Assembly (NCBI RefSeq): GCF_037200945.1 | Contig: NZ_JBBCGP010000001.1 | Location: 1,176,501 to 1,240,500 of the forward strand | DNA: 64,000 nt | Origin: Methylovirgula sp. | Lineage (GTDB): Bacteria > Pseudomonadota > Alphaproteobacteria > Rhizobiales > Beijerinckiaceae | Reading direction: 5' to 3' | Shown: piece after piece, positions 17,197 through 24,905 of the stretch | Layout: each line of letters begins with the position of its first letter | How positions within the stretch are numbered: position 1 is the stretch's first letter | The notes under the pieces: model-generated | What the model was told of the DNA's origin: nothing | The model's input: the letters and a program-made list of their open reading frames with translations, nothing else | Databases searched by the model: none | Position numbers and translations under genes: made by a program

Positions 17197-17214
17197 ATAG
17201 ACCAGTTGGTCTAT
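17197..17214. promoter_or_regulatory. Orphan TetR-type operator
   Basis: The sequence atagaccagttggtctat has perfect 8-base arms (ATAGACCA / TGGTCTAT) around GT. This TAGACC..GGTCTA form is typical of TetR/NemR-like operators. It lies about 30 bases upstream of the DUF1348 start, yet no TetR gene adjoins it. The regulator may be one of the other TetR proteins in the window or may be encoded elsewhere. Confidence 0.7.
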
Positions 17215-17488
17215 ATGATGTCAAGACGCAACCACATTTGTGCCGGCGTTGATGCAACGCGGGGATGACAGTTAAATCACGTTACAACTCGCACGCAATT
17301 TCGGCTCAAATTGCCGAGCTTCAGATTATCTTCCGGGCTGAACGAGATGTGAAGCGGGCGTGGATCTCCTCATCGAAAGCGTAGCTCGCTTTCATCAGGA
17401 AGTCGCATTAAACACCGCCAATCGGTGCACCGTTGCGGCGGCCTCGGGCCGGACCATAGCGCCGCAAAAGCTAGCAAGGGGGGGGCAC

Positions 17489-17878
17489 GTGCCGCTTATC
17501 CGTATCGATGCCATCATCGGCCGCACAGACGACGAAGTTCAAACGCTGCTCGATGCGGCGCACCGCGCCATGCTCGCCGCGTTCAAAGTCCCCGAGCGCG
17601 ACCGCTATCAGGTCTATACGGAACATCGGGCGTTGCATCTGATCGCGCAGGACACGGGCCTTAACATTCCGCGCACGCATAAATTCGTTCTGGTCACGGT
17701 GACGACGCGGCCGCGCTCGCGCGCCGAGAAAGAGACGTTCTACAAATTGCTCTGCCAGGAGCTCTGGGAACATTGCGCCATCGCGACTTCCGACGTGATG
17801 ATCTCGCTTGTTCAGAACACCGACGAGGACTGGTCTTTCGGCAACGGCCGGGCGCAGTTTCTGACCGGCGAGCTTTAA
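17489..17878 (+). CDS. Tautomerase family protein
   Basis: This is a 129-residue tautomerase-superfamily protein, similar in length to two-domain MSAD/cis-CaaD-like family members. These enzymes use an N-terminal proline freed by methionine removal. I therefore chose the GTG at 17489, which gives V/M-PLIRIDAIIGR with Pro directly after the start and a purine-rich AAGGGGGGGG upstream. The longer open frame from 17360 would bury this proline. RPRSRAEKETFYKLLCQELW lies in the middle. The substrate is unknown. The gene stands alone, with 270 bases of otherwise featureless sequence before it. Confidence 0.85.
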   Translation: MPLIRIDAIIGRTDDEVQTLLDAAHRAMLAAFKVPERDRYQVYTEHRALHLIAQDTGLNIPRTHKFVLVTVTTRPRSRAEKETFYKLLCQELWEHCAIATSDVMISLVQNTDEDWSFGNGRAQFLTGEL

Positions 17879-17906
17879 GGCGTTCAAGCGAAGCGATTCG
17901 CGTCAA

Positions 17907-17929
17907 ATCGATCAATCTTATTGATCGAT
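17907..17929. promoter_or_regulatory. Inverted repeat upstream of yeiH-type gene
   Basis: The 10-base arms atcgatcaat and attgatcgat enclose ctt. AT-rich sequence with possible -10 elements follows directly (17930-17965), and the YeiH-type gene starts at 17997. The absence of a T-run after the hairpin argues against a terminator, so a regulator-binding site is more likely. LysR regulators such as YeiE control yeiH elsewhere, but no such gene adjoins here. Confidence 0.55.
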
Positions 17930-17996
17930 ACTACAATAATAATGAATTATATTTGTCGATCTGAATCCCGGACATTCGGCGCTAACACGGAGCCGA

Positions 17997-19052
17997 ATGA
18001 TGGAAATTGCAACAAATCCCATAAATCTGCCGGCGGCGCATGAGACCGCGCCGCCGCGCCGTCTCAATCTCTCGATCATCCCCGGACTGCTGCTCACCGC
18101 AACCATCGCAGCGACCGGCTTTGCCTTGCACAGCCTGCCCGGCGTCGGGACGTTCAGCCCGATGATTCTGGCGATCGTCATCGGCATCGCCTTTCACAAT
18201 CTTGTCGGGACGCCGGCACGGGCGAAGGCAGGCGTCACGTTCTCGCTACGGCTGATTTTGCGCTTCGCCATCATTCTGCTCGGCCTGCAACTCACGGCAC
18301 AGCAGGTGGCCGAAGTCGGGCCGAAAGGCCTGGGCGTGATTGTGCTGACGCTGGTTGCGACCTTCGTCTTCACCAAATGGCTCGGCAAAATGCTCGGTGT
18401 CGAGCGCAAGCTTGCCGAATTGATCGCGGCGGGAACGTCAATTTGCGGCGCCTCGGCGGTCATTGCCACCAATACCGTGACCAATGCGCATGACGAGGAT
18501 GTGGCCTACGCGGTTGCGTGCGTGACCGTTTTCGGTTCGATCGCGATGTTCGGCTATCCCCTGCTGCCGGGCCTGCTGCATCTGTCGCCGCATGCCTATG
18601 GACTTTGGGCCGGCGCGTCGATCCACGAGATCGCGCAGGTCGTCGCCGCAACCTTTCAGGACGGCAAAGCGGCCGGCGATTTCGGCACAATCGCCAAGCT
18701 CTCGCGCGTTACGCTGCTGGCGCCGGTGGTCATTACGCTTGGTTTTCTGGCGCGCACCCACGCCACGAGCCACGGACATCATCAACAACGTACCGCCGCG
18801 CCGATCCCGTGGTTTGTGTTGGGTTTCATCGCGCTTGTGGGCGTCAACAGCGTGGTGACATTGCCCGGCGGGTTTAAGGAGGCGGTCGTGACGCTGACCA
18901 CATTTCTTCTTTCGATGGCGTTGGCCGCGATGGGCCTCGAAACCGATATCCGTAAGCTGCGCGCCAAGGGTTTGCGTCCTTTGCTTCTCGGCCTCGCCTC
19001 GTTCCTCTTCATCGCCAGTTTCAGCCTGGCTCTGGTGAAAATGACGGCATGA
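17997..19052 (+). CDS. YeiH family putative sulfate/sulfur-compound exporter
   Basis: This is a 351-residue polytopic membrane protein of the YeiH/UPF0324 family (PSE family), with about ten helices. The diagnostic core LIAAGTSICGASAVIATNTV lies near residues 142-161, followed by GASIHEIAQVVAA near 212-224. The family is annotated as putative sulfate exporter from gene context; transport has been proven for few members. Two adjacent ATGs (17997 and 18000) are possible, with GGAG at 17989-17992. A hairpin 40 bases after the stop (19091-19121) may end transcription. Confidence 0.87.
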   Translation: MMEIATNPINLPAAHETAPPRRLNLSIIPGLLLTATIAATGFALHSLPGVGTFSPMILAIVIGIAFHNLVGTPARAKAGVTFSLRLILRFAIILLGLQLTAQQVAEVGPKGLGVIVLTLVATFVFTKWLGKMLGVERKLAELIAAGTSICGASAVIATNTVTNAHDEDVAYAVACVTVFGSIAMFGYPLLPGLLHLSPHAYGLWAGASIHEIAQVVAATFQDGKAAGDFGTIAKLSRVTLLAPVVITLGFLARTHATSHGHHQQRTAAPIPWFVLGFIALVGVNSVVTLPGGFKEAVVTLTTFLLSMALAAMGLETDIRKLRAKGLRPLLLGLASFLFIASFSLALVKMTA

Positions 19053-19196
19053 TGACGATCAAGATGAAACGAATGAAAGAAGGCAATAAGCCGCCGCGCG
19101 CTTGAAGCTTGGCCGCGGCGGTTCTATAGCTTCACTGGGCTTTAGGCCGTTATACTTTCTATCCGGCCCGGGCCTCAGCATTACGGGGAGATACGG

Positions 19197-19460
19197 ATGC
19201 TCAAGAAAGCATTGGCACTTTCACTTGTTGTCGGGTTCGCGTTCGCTGCGTCTCAGGCTGAGGCGCTTCCATTGTCGTCGCTCAGCGGTGCATCATCGCC
19301 AGAACTGACGCTCGTTTACGGTGGCTGCGGAATACATGGCCATCGAGGTCCCTATGGCCATTGCCGCGCCGGCGGCCAGGCTGGCGGCTATGGGCGTGGT
19401 CGTCCGTGTCCCCCCGGCTGGCACATCGGCGGCGGCGGCAAGCATTGCTGGCGCAATTAG
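19197..19460 (+). CDS. Small secreted Gly/Cys/His-rich protein, GCG_CRPN type
   Basis: This is an 87-residue protein. Residues 1-23 form a signal peptide with cleavage near AEA-LP. The mature part is rich in Gly, His and Cys. It carries GCGIHGHRGPYGHCRAG (residues about 43-59) and CPPGWHIGGGGKHCWRN (71-87), which match the pattern GCG..HRGPYG.CRPN / CPPGWH..P.G..CWRN of small exported proteins common in Methylobacterium and relatives. The function is unknown; the paired Cys and His suggest disulfides or metal binding. It is followed by a terminator at 19484-19516. Confidence 0.78.
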   Translation: MLKKALALSLVVGFAFAASQAEALPLSSLSGASSPELTLVYGGCGIHGHRGPYGHCRAGGQAGGYGRGRPCPPGWHIGGGGKHCWRN

Positions 19461-19483
19461 AACTTTTATTTTGACTTTCCTTT

Positions 19484-19516
19484 GCGCCCGCCCCACACGG
19501 CGGGCGCTTTGTTTTT
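19484..19516 (+). terminator. Rho-independent terminator
   Basis: The stem gcgcccgcc / ggcgggcgc with a six-base loop is followed by tttgttttt. It ends the transcript of the small secreted protein before the amidotransferase gene. Confidence 0.85.
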
Positions 19517-19529
19517 GGATCGAGGTGAT

Positions 19530-20225
19530 ATGAAAAGCGCGATCGCCATCCGGCATGTTCAATTTGAAGATCTCGGCACGCTTGCGCCGGCGCTGGAACG
19601 CGCGGGCTATGATATCACCTATCTGGATGTCGATGATGATGCGCTGGCATCGCTCGATCCGCTGGCGCCCGATCTACTCGTCGTGCTCGGTGGCCCGGTC
19701 GGGGTCTATCAGACGGAGGCCTATCCGTTCCTCGCCGATGAACTTCGTCTGCTTGGGACGCGGCTAAAAGCGAGCCGACCGACACTTGGCCTCTGCCTCG
19801 GGTCACAATTGATCGCGGCGGCTTTGGGCGCGAAAGTCGCGCCATCCGGGCATAGCGAGGTCGGCTTTTCCAGACTCGCGCTGAATGACGCGGGGCAAGC
19901 AAGCCCGCTGCGTCATCTCGAAGGAATCGAGGTCCTGCATTGGCACGGCGACACGTTTGCATTGCCGGACGGCGCAACGCTGCTGGCTTCGACGGAGCTT
20001 TGCCGGCACCAGGCCTTTGCCCTTGGTCCCAATATTCTGGCCTTGCAATTTCACCCCGAGCCGGACGCGGCCGGGCTGGAGCGCTGGCTGATCGGCTACG
20101 CCGGCGATCTTGCGGCGTCCAAGCTCGATCCGCGGGCCATGCGGAAGGACGCAGTGCTTTATTGTCCGGCGCTGCAGCGCGCCGCGGCGAAGCTGATCGA
20201 CGATTGGCTCGCCAATTTGACCTGA
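19530..20225 (+). CDS. Class I glutamine amidotransferase (GMP synthase-like)
   Basis: This is a 231-residue stand-alone class I glutamine amidotransferase. The nucleophile Cys lies in LGLCLGSQLIAAALG near residues 88-102 and the His-Glu pair in LQFHPEPD near 170-177. Such stand-alone proteins hydrolyse glutamine or gamma-glutamyl compounds; the acceptor is unknown. The ATG at 19530 has GAGGTG three bases upstream and matches the conserved N-terminus, so the longer frame from 19482 through the terminator is rejected. A second, only distantly similar, amidotransferase lies at 52005-52742. Confidence 0.85.
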   Translation: MKSAIAIRHVQFEDLGTLAPALERAGYDITYLDVDDDALASLDPLAPDLLVVLGGPVGVYQTEAYPFLADELRLLGTRLKASRPTLGLCLGSQLIAAALGAKVAPSGHSEVGFSRLALNDAGQASPLRHLEGIEVLHWHGDTFALPDGATLLASTELCRHQAFALGPNILALQFHPEPDAAGLERWLIGYAGDLAASKLDPRAMRKDAVLYCPALQRAAAKLIDDWLANLT

Positions 20226-20234
20226 GTTTGCCGT

Positions 20235-20259
20235 GGATCATCTCGCGATTTTGTGCGTT
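20235..20259 (+). promoter_or_regulatory. Possible EcfG-type promoter
   Basis: GGATC at 20235-20239 and CGTT at 20256-20259 are 16 bases apart, one mismatch from the EcfG consensus GGAAC-N16/17-CGTT. It lies 32 bases upstream of the DUF6496 gene, whose relatives are stress-associated. Confidence 0.45.
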
Positions 20260-20291
20260 ATTTCTCATCTCAGCCAGTTGGGAGAACGATC

Positions 20292-20549
20292 ATGGCGCAA
20301 CATGAGACCAAGGCGCAGAAGGAAGTCGTCGGCCGTGTCATGCACGAATTCAAGCACGGCGAGTTGGAATCAAGCCGCGGTGGCAAGGTGAAGAACCGCA
20401 AGCAGGCCGTCGCGATTGCGCTGGAAGAAGCTGGCGCATCGAAATTCGAGAGCCCCGAAAAGAACCGCGAGCATCTCAAAAAGACGAAAGAGAAAGAGCG
20501 TCACGGCGAGACGGCTATGCAGCAGAAAGAGGGCCGCAAGAAGCATTAG
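20292..20549 (+). CDS. DUF6496-like small charged stress-type protein
   Basis: This is an 85-residue, highly charged, lysine-rich protein. It contains the family signature VMHEFKHGELESSRGGKVKN followed by RKQAVAIALEEAG. Relatives are short cytosolic proteins of unknown function, often near stress genes, reminiscent of KGG-type proteins. GGGAGAA stands seven bases upstream of the ATG at 20292; an earlier in-frame start at 20253 lacks a ribosome-binding site. A possible EcfG-type promoter precedes it and a terminator follows. Confidence 0.75.
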   Translation: MAQHETKAQKEVVGRVMHEFKHGELESSRGGKVKNRKQAVAIALEEAGASKFESPEKNREHLKKTKEKERHGETAMQQKEGRKKH

Positions 20550-20552
20550 AGC

Positions 20553-20588
20553 AAAAAGGGCCGCTATGACGCGGCCCCTTTTCGTTTT
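20553..20588 (+). terminator. Rho-independent terminator
   Basis: The hairpin aaaaagggccgc / gcggcccctttt, with one bulged base and loop tatgac, is followed by TTTTCGTTTT. It lies directly after the DUF6496 stop. Confidence 0.8.
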
Positions 20589-20744
20589 AAACGGCCGGTC
20601 GCGAGACGACGTTGGGTGCAACCATGCTCACGTCGAAGCGCTCCTCTGTGCAGCGCGGGGGCGCTGCGGGTCGACAGAGGTGGACAAAGACCCCACATTG
20701 GGGCCAATGATTCGTCTTTCGTTCCCAGCCGGAGGGATGCGGGC

Positions 20745-23120
20745 TTGAGCGCTCCCGACAGAATTCCAGACAATTTCGAGGAAGCCGCGGTCGGCTACGA
20801 CGCCCCGGCCCTGCGGCCGGGCGGCATTGCCGCGCGTGCCAGCGCGGGCGCAGGCGTGCGTTATCTCGACGGCCTCAACCCCGAGCAGCGCGCGGCGGTC
20901 GAAACGCTCGACGGCCCGCTTCTTGTGCTCGCCGGTGCGGGCACCGGCAAGACGCGGGTGTTGACCGCCCGCATTGCGCATATTCTGGGCACCGGCCGCG
21001 CTTTCCCGAGCCAGATCCTCGCCGTCACCTTCACCAACAAGGCGGCGCGCGAGATGAAGGAGCGCATCGCGACGCTCGTCGGCCCGGCGGCGGAAGGCAT
21101 GCCTTGGCTTGGCACGTTCCACGCCATTTCGACCAAAATCCTGCGCCGTCACGCCGAGCTTGTCGGGCTGAAGAATTCCTTCACCATCATCGATACCGAC
21201 GACCAGATTCGCTTGCTGAAGCAGGTCCTGCAAGCCGAGAACATCGACGACAAGCGGTGGCCGGCGCGCACGCTCGCCTATCAGATCGACAATTGGAAAA
21301 ATCGCGGCCTCGATCCCGCGCATGTGCCGGCAGGTGAAGCCGCGGCGTTTGCCGACGGCAAGGGCGCGACGTTGTACAAACACTATCAGGAGCGGCTGAA
21401 GATTTTGAACGCCGCCGATTTCGGCGATCTGCTGCTCGAAAGCCTGCGGTTGTTCCGCGAAAATCCCGACGTGCTGAAGCAATATCAGGATCGCTTCCGT
21501 TACATGCTCGTCGACGAGTACCAGGACACGAATACCGTCCAATATCTGTGGCTCAAACTGCTCGCGCAGGGCCGCAACAATATCTGCTGCGTCGGCGACG
21601 ACGATCAATCGATCTATGGCTGGCGCGGCGCGGATGTCGATAACATCCTGCGCTTCGAGAAGGATTTCCCTGGCGCGAAAATCATCCGGCTTGAGCGCAA
21701 TTACCGTTCGACCAGCCATATCCTCGATGTTGCCGCGGGTCTCATCGCGCGCAATCAGGGTCGGCTCGGCAAAACGCTTTTCACCGATGGCGACAAGGGC
21801 GAAAAACCGACGGTCTCCGGCGTGTGGGATTCCGAAGAGGAAGCTCGCGTCGTCGGCGAAGAGATCGAGCAATTGCAGCGCAAGGGCACGCATCTCGACG
21901 AGGTCGCAATTCTGGTGCGCGCGTCGTTCCAGATGCGCGAATTCGAAGAGCGCTTCGTCACGCTCGGCCTGCCCTATCGGGTCATCGGCGGCCCGCGCTT
22001 CTATGAGCGCGCCGAAATTCGCGATGCGCTCGCCTATCTGCGGATCACCGCGCAGAACGACGACGATCTTGCTTTTGAGCGCATCATCAATGTGCCGAAG
22101 CGCGGCTTCGGTGATGCGAGCCTGCAATTGTTGCACGATCATGCGCGGCGCGAACGCATCTCGCTGACGCAGGCTGCGCGCATGATGATCGAGACGGAGG
22201 AATTGAAGCCGAAGCAGCGCCAGGCGTTGCGCGATTTCCTCGCCGATCTCGACCGCTGGACGGGTCTCATCGACCAAAAGCAGCAAGGCGAATTGGCCGA
22301 GATGATTCTGGAAGAATCCGGCTACACCGACATGTGGCAGAAGGACCGCACGGCGGAGGCGGCCGGCCGCCTCGAGAACCTGAAAGAACTCGTGCGCGCG
22401 ATGGACGAATTTCCGAGCCTCGCCGCGTTCCTCGAACATATTTCGTTGGTGATGGACACCGACAGCGCGGATTCCGCAGAGCGTGTTTCGATCATGACGT
22501 TGCACGCCGCGAAAGGTCTCGAATTCGAGACGGTGTTTCTGCCCGGCTGGGAGGAGGGCCTCTTCCCGCATCAGCGCTCGCTCGACGAGCAGGGCCGTGC
22601 CGGGCTCGAAGAAGAGCGCCGGCTTGCCTACGTGGGCCTCACGCGCGCCAAACGCCGCGCGAAAATCTATTTCGCCACCAATCGGCGTATTCGCGGTCTG
22701 TGGCAGACGACGATCCCTTCGCGCTTTGTCGATGAATTGCCGGAGGCGCATGTCGAAGTTGTCGATTCGGCGTCGGGGCGCAGCTATGGCAATTATGCGC
22801 AATCGCGCTTTGCCAATATGGATACCTATCGTTCGTCTTATTCGACACCCGGCTGGCAGCGCGCGCAGCGCCGTAATGCCGAAGAGACGCAACAGCCGGG
22901 CTTTTCGCGCGACAGCGCCGCACGTCGCGGGCCAATGACGATCGACGGCGAACTGGTCGCCAAATCGTCCGCGTCGTCATCCTTCAACAAGGGCGCGCGC
23001 GTGTTTCACATGAAGTTCGGGCCGGGCACTGTCGCCGCCGTCGATGGCAACAAGCTCACGGTCGATTTCGACAAGGCCGGCCGCAAGATGGTTCTGGAGA
23101 GTTTCGTTCAGGCGGCGTGA
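20745..23120 (+). CDS. ATP-dependent DNA helicase UvrD/PcrA
   Basis: This is a superfamily 1A 3'-5' DNA helicase of about 791 residues, acting in repair and in removing roadblocks. Motifs in order: Walker A AGAGTGKT; VDEYQDTN (Walker B); GDDDQSIYGWRGA (III); LERNYRS (IV); MTLHAAKGLEFE (V); RRLAYVGLTRAK (VI). The C-terminal 45 residues (ARVFHMKFGPGTVAAVDGNK) form the Tudor-like RNA polymerase-interaction domain of PcrA-type proteins. The start is a TTG at 20745 with GGAGGG nine bases upstream, since no in-frame ATG exists before the helicase core. Confidence 0.95.
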   Translation: MSAPDRIPDNFEEAAVGYDAPALRPGGIAARASAGAGVRYLDGLNPEQRAAVETLDGPLLVLAGAGTGKTRVLTARIAHILGTGRAFPSQILAVTFTNKAAREMKERIATLVGPAAEGMPWLGTFHAISTKILRRHAELVGLKNSFTIIDTDDQIRLLKQVLQAENIDDKRWPARTLAYQIDNWKNRGLDPAHVPAGEAAAFADGKGATLYKHYQERLKILNAADFGDLLLESLRLFRENPDVLKQYQDRFRYMLVDEYQDTNTVQYLWLKLLAQGRNNICCVGDDDQSIYGWRGADVDNILRFEKDFPGAKIIRLERNYRSTSHILDVAAGLIARNQGRLGKTLFTDGDKGEKPTVSGVWDSEEEARVVGEEIEQLQRKGTHLDEVAILVRASFQMREFEERFVTLGLPYRVIGGPRFYERAEIRDALAYLRITAQNDDDLAFERIINVPKRGFGDASLQLLHDHARRERISLTQAARMMIETEELKPKQRQALRDFLADLDRWTGLIDQKQQGELAEMILEESGYTDMWQKDRTAEAAGRLENLKELVRAMDEFPSLAAFLEHISLVMDTDSADSAERVSIMTLHAAKGLEFETVFLPGWEEGLFPHQRSLDEQGRAGLEEERRLAYVGLTRAKRRAKIYFATNRRIRGLWQTTIPSRFVDELPEAHVEVVDSASGRSYGNYAQSRFANMDTYRSSYSTPGWQRAQRRNAEETQQPGFSRDSAARRGPMTIDGELVAKSSASSSFNKGARVFHMKFGPGTVAAVDGNKLTVDFDKAGRKMVLESFVQAA

Positions 23121-23129
23121 CGCCTAGCC

Positions 23130-23411
23130 TCACTTGCTCTCTTTCTTGCACTCAATCTTTGTCGGCTGACACGCGATACCTGGCGTCGAGCAGCCGACGC
23201 GGCCGTCCGGCGTGCGTTGGCAGGTGCGGCAGCTATCCGTCCATTCGAGACATTCGGGATGCGCTGCGCCATAGGCAAGCACCGACACGTCGGATGGCAC
23301 TTTCGTCGGCGCGCTCTTGTTTTGGAACGGCACCGGCGAAGCCTGTTCGGCCGCGAAGGCGGGCGCGGCAAAAATGATGCAAATGAAAAGAAGTCGGATA
23401 AAGGAAAGCAT
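23130..23411 (-). CDS. Small secreted cysteine-rich protein, unknown function
   Basis: This is a 93-residue protein. Residues 1-20 (MLSFIRLLFICIIFAAPAFA) are a signal peptide. The mature part has six cysteines after about residue 50 (PECLEWTDSCRTCQRTP, GCSTPGIACQPTKIECKK), consistent with a disulfide-bonded periplasmic protein. I do not recognise a family. It converges with the helicase gene, nine bases apart. Confidence 0.7.
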   Translation of the reverse strand: MLSFIRLLFICIIFAAPAFAAEQASPVPFQNKSAPTKVPSDVSVLAYGAAHPECLEWTDSCRTCQRTPDGRVGCSTPGIACQPTKIECKKESK

Positions 23412-23481
23412 GCGGCCTTATACCGGCAAACGACGACGCGGCCAATTGGCGCCTCCGCGCCCGCACGTCTAAACTAATCTG

Positions 23482-24132
23482 ATGATTCCGAAGCATATGA
23501 AGCGAAATTGGAAACATGGCGGCTTCGGGCCGGAGCGTCGCGGCTATCACCACGGCGGCCTGAAAGAAGCTTTGGTCGAGGCAGCGCGGGCGCTGATGGC
23601 CGAACATGGGCCGGGCGGCTTCACCCTGGCGGAAGCCGCCAAGCGCGTTGGCGTCACTGGCGCGGCGCCCTACCGGCATTTCGCCGACCGGCAGGATCTG
23701 ATGGGCGAACTTGCCCGTCGCGGCTTCGACCTTTTCGGCGAGCGGCTTGCGGGCGCCTGGGACGACGGACGCCCGGAACCACGCGTGGCGCTGAAGCGCA
23801 TGGGCCGCGCCTATCTCAATTTCGCGACCGCTGAGCCGGGCCTTTACACCGCGATGTTCGACAACGCCCATAGCCTGCAAGGCCGCGCGGTGCATTTCGT
23901 CGCCAATAAAGCGTTTGACGGACTGACGCGCGCGGCAGCAGGCGTGATCCTGACGGGCGGCGGCGATCCCGCCGACATCCGCCGCCTCGCGCTCGAAATC
24001 TGGGCTTTGGCACATGGCACTGCCATGCTGACCCTTGCCGGCCATTTCGATCCGGCGCGCGGCGACGACCCCGCGGCGATCCTCGACCGGGGCGCGGAAG
24101 CGTTGATTGCCACGGCTCTTCATCGGAAATAG
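23482..24132 (+). CDS. TetR family regulator with WHG-type C-terminal domain
   Basis: This is a 216-residue TetR protein. The N-terminal stretch RRGYHHGGLKEALVEAARAL precedes the HTH, with recognition core VGVTGAAPYRHFADRQDLM near residues 54-72. The C-terminal half matches the TetR_C_WHG type (ALKRMGRAYLNFATAEPGLY). A start at 23497 (MKRNWKHGG) is also possible. An inverted repeat lies 60-80 bases downstream, before the DUF2852 gene, which could therefore be its target. Confidence 0.85.
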   Translation: MIPKHMKRNWKHGGFGPERRGYHHGGLKEALVEAARALMAEHGPGGFTLAEAAKRVGVTGAAPYRHFADRQDLMGELARRGFDLFGERLAGAWDDGRPEPRVALKRMGRAYLNFATAEPGLYTAMFDNAHSLQGRAVHFVANKAFDGLTRAAAGVILTGGGDPADIRRLALEIWALAHGTAMLTLAGHFDPARGDDPAAILDRGAEALIATALHRK

Positions 24133-24192
24133 CTTCGTAAGCAGCATGTTACGCGATTTGAACAGACGCCGTCTCGACAGCCTTCTAATGTT

Positions 24193-24213
24193 AATGTAAC
24201 TTACTTTTACATT
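24193..24213. promoter_or_regulatory. Inverted repeat, candidate operator upstream of DUF2852 gene
   Basis: The arms aatgtaa and ttacatt enclose seven bases. A further aatgtt copy lies immediately upstream (24187-24192). The site is 28 bases before the DUF2852 start. A perfect six-base-arm hairpin, gcagca-ctgg-tgctgc, lies at 24214-24229 beside the ribosome-binding site and could influence translation. Confidence 0.5.
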
Positions 24214-24241
24214 GCAGCACTGGTGCTGCATGGAGGAGCTT

Positions 24242-24808
24242 ATGTGTGTGACACGCAGCTTTGACCGCGCGCCAAACGGCGCTTCGATGGGTCTTCCGAC
24301 TCTGCATGATTGGCGGCCGATCGAAATCGTCGCGATGGTTCTCGGCTTCATTCTTTACTGGCCGATCGGGCTCGCCATCCTGATCGCCAAGATCTGGCAG
24401 AAGAAGAGCGCCTATGCCGGCGATCTACCGAGTTTCGTCAGCGCCAAAATGCAGCAGAAATTTCGCGAGAAATGGGAGCAGAAAATGGGTCGTCACGGCT
24501 TCGGAATGCGCCGGCAGGATTTTTACAACTGGTCTTTTGCAGGTGCTGGCGATCGGCGCGGCGCGGGCGGCCCACCGTGGCAGTGGAAGCCGTCATCGAC
24601 CGGCAATCTTGCGTTCGATGAATGGCGCGAGGCGGAACTGACGCGCCTCGAAGCGGAGCGCGAAAAGCTGCGCGCGGCTGAGCAGGAATTCACGAACTTC
24701 GTCGAAAATCTGCGCCGCGCCAAGGATCGCGAGGAATTCGATCGCTTCATGTCTCAGCGCAACAACCAGCCGCCGCAAAACGGGGCGCCGAATTCACCCG
24801 CAAGCTGA
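24242..24808 (+). CDS. DUF2852 membrane protein
   Basis: This is a 188-residue DUF2852 protein found in Rhizobiales. A single hydrophobic segment (IVAMVLGFILYWPIGLAILI) lies near residues 29-48, followed by a cytosolic region with WQWKPSSTGNLAFDEWREAE, typical of the family. A charged coiled-coil region (EAEREKLRAAEQEFTNFVEN) extends to about residue 170. The function is unknown. GGAGGAG seven to ten bases upstream fixes the ATG at 24242. Confidence 0.82.
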   Translation: MCVTRSFDRAPNGASMGLPTLHDWRPIEIVAMVLGFILYWPIGLAILIAKIWQKKSAYAGDLPSFVSAKMQQKFREKWEQKMGRHGFGMRRQDFYNWSFAGAGDRRGAGGPPWQWKPSSTGNLAFDEWREAELTRLEAEREKLRAAEQEFTNFVENLRRAKDREEFDRFMSQRNNQPPQNGAPNSPAS

Positions 24809-24822
24809 TTCATCCGCGCTTT

Positions 24823-24880
24823 ATTGCGAGGCGTGCATACACGACGAAGCAATCCGGACATACGCACGGATTGCTTCGTT
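24823..24880. repeat. REP-like palindromic element, degenerate copy
   Basis: This copy contains attgcgaggcgtgc (24823-24836) and the 12-base inverted arms cgaagcaatccg / cggattgcttcg (24845-24856 and 24867-24878) followed by TTTG. The same blocks occur in the intact copy at 31377-31464. The outer arms of that copy are missing here. It lies between the convergent DUF2852 and DUF3617 genes, where the hairpin can serve as a terminator. Confidence 0.75.
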
Positions 24881-24905
24881 TGCTACGGATCGAGAAGGCC
24901 GCGAT

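Noticed and set aside
20628..22892. A 754-codon open frame on the minus strand opposite the UvrD/PcrA helicase
   Set aside because: It is the antisense shadow of a gene with all seven helicase motifs; its composition (Arg, Ile, Ala, Asp rich) matches no protein family.
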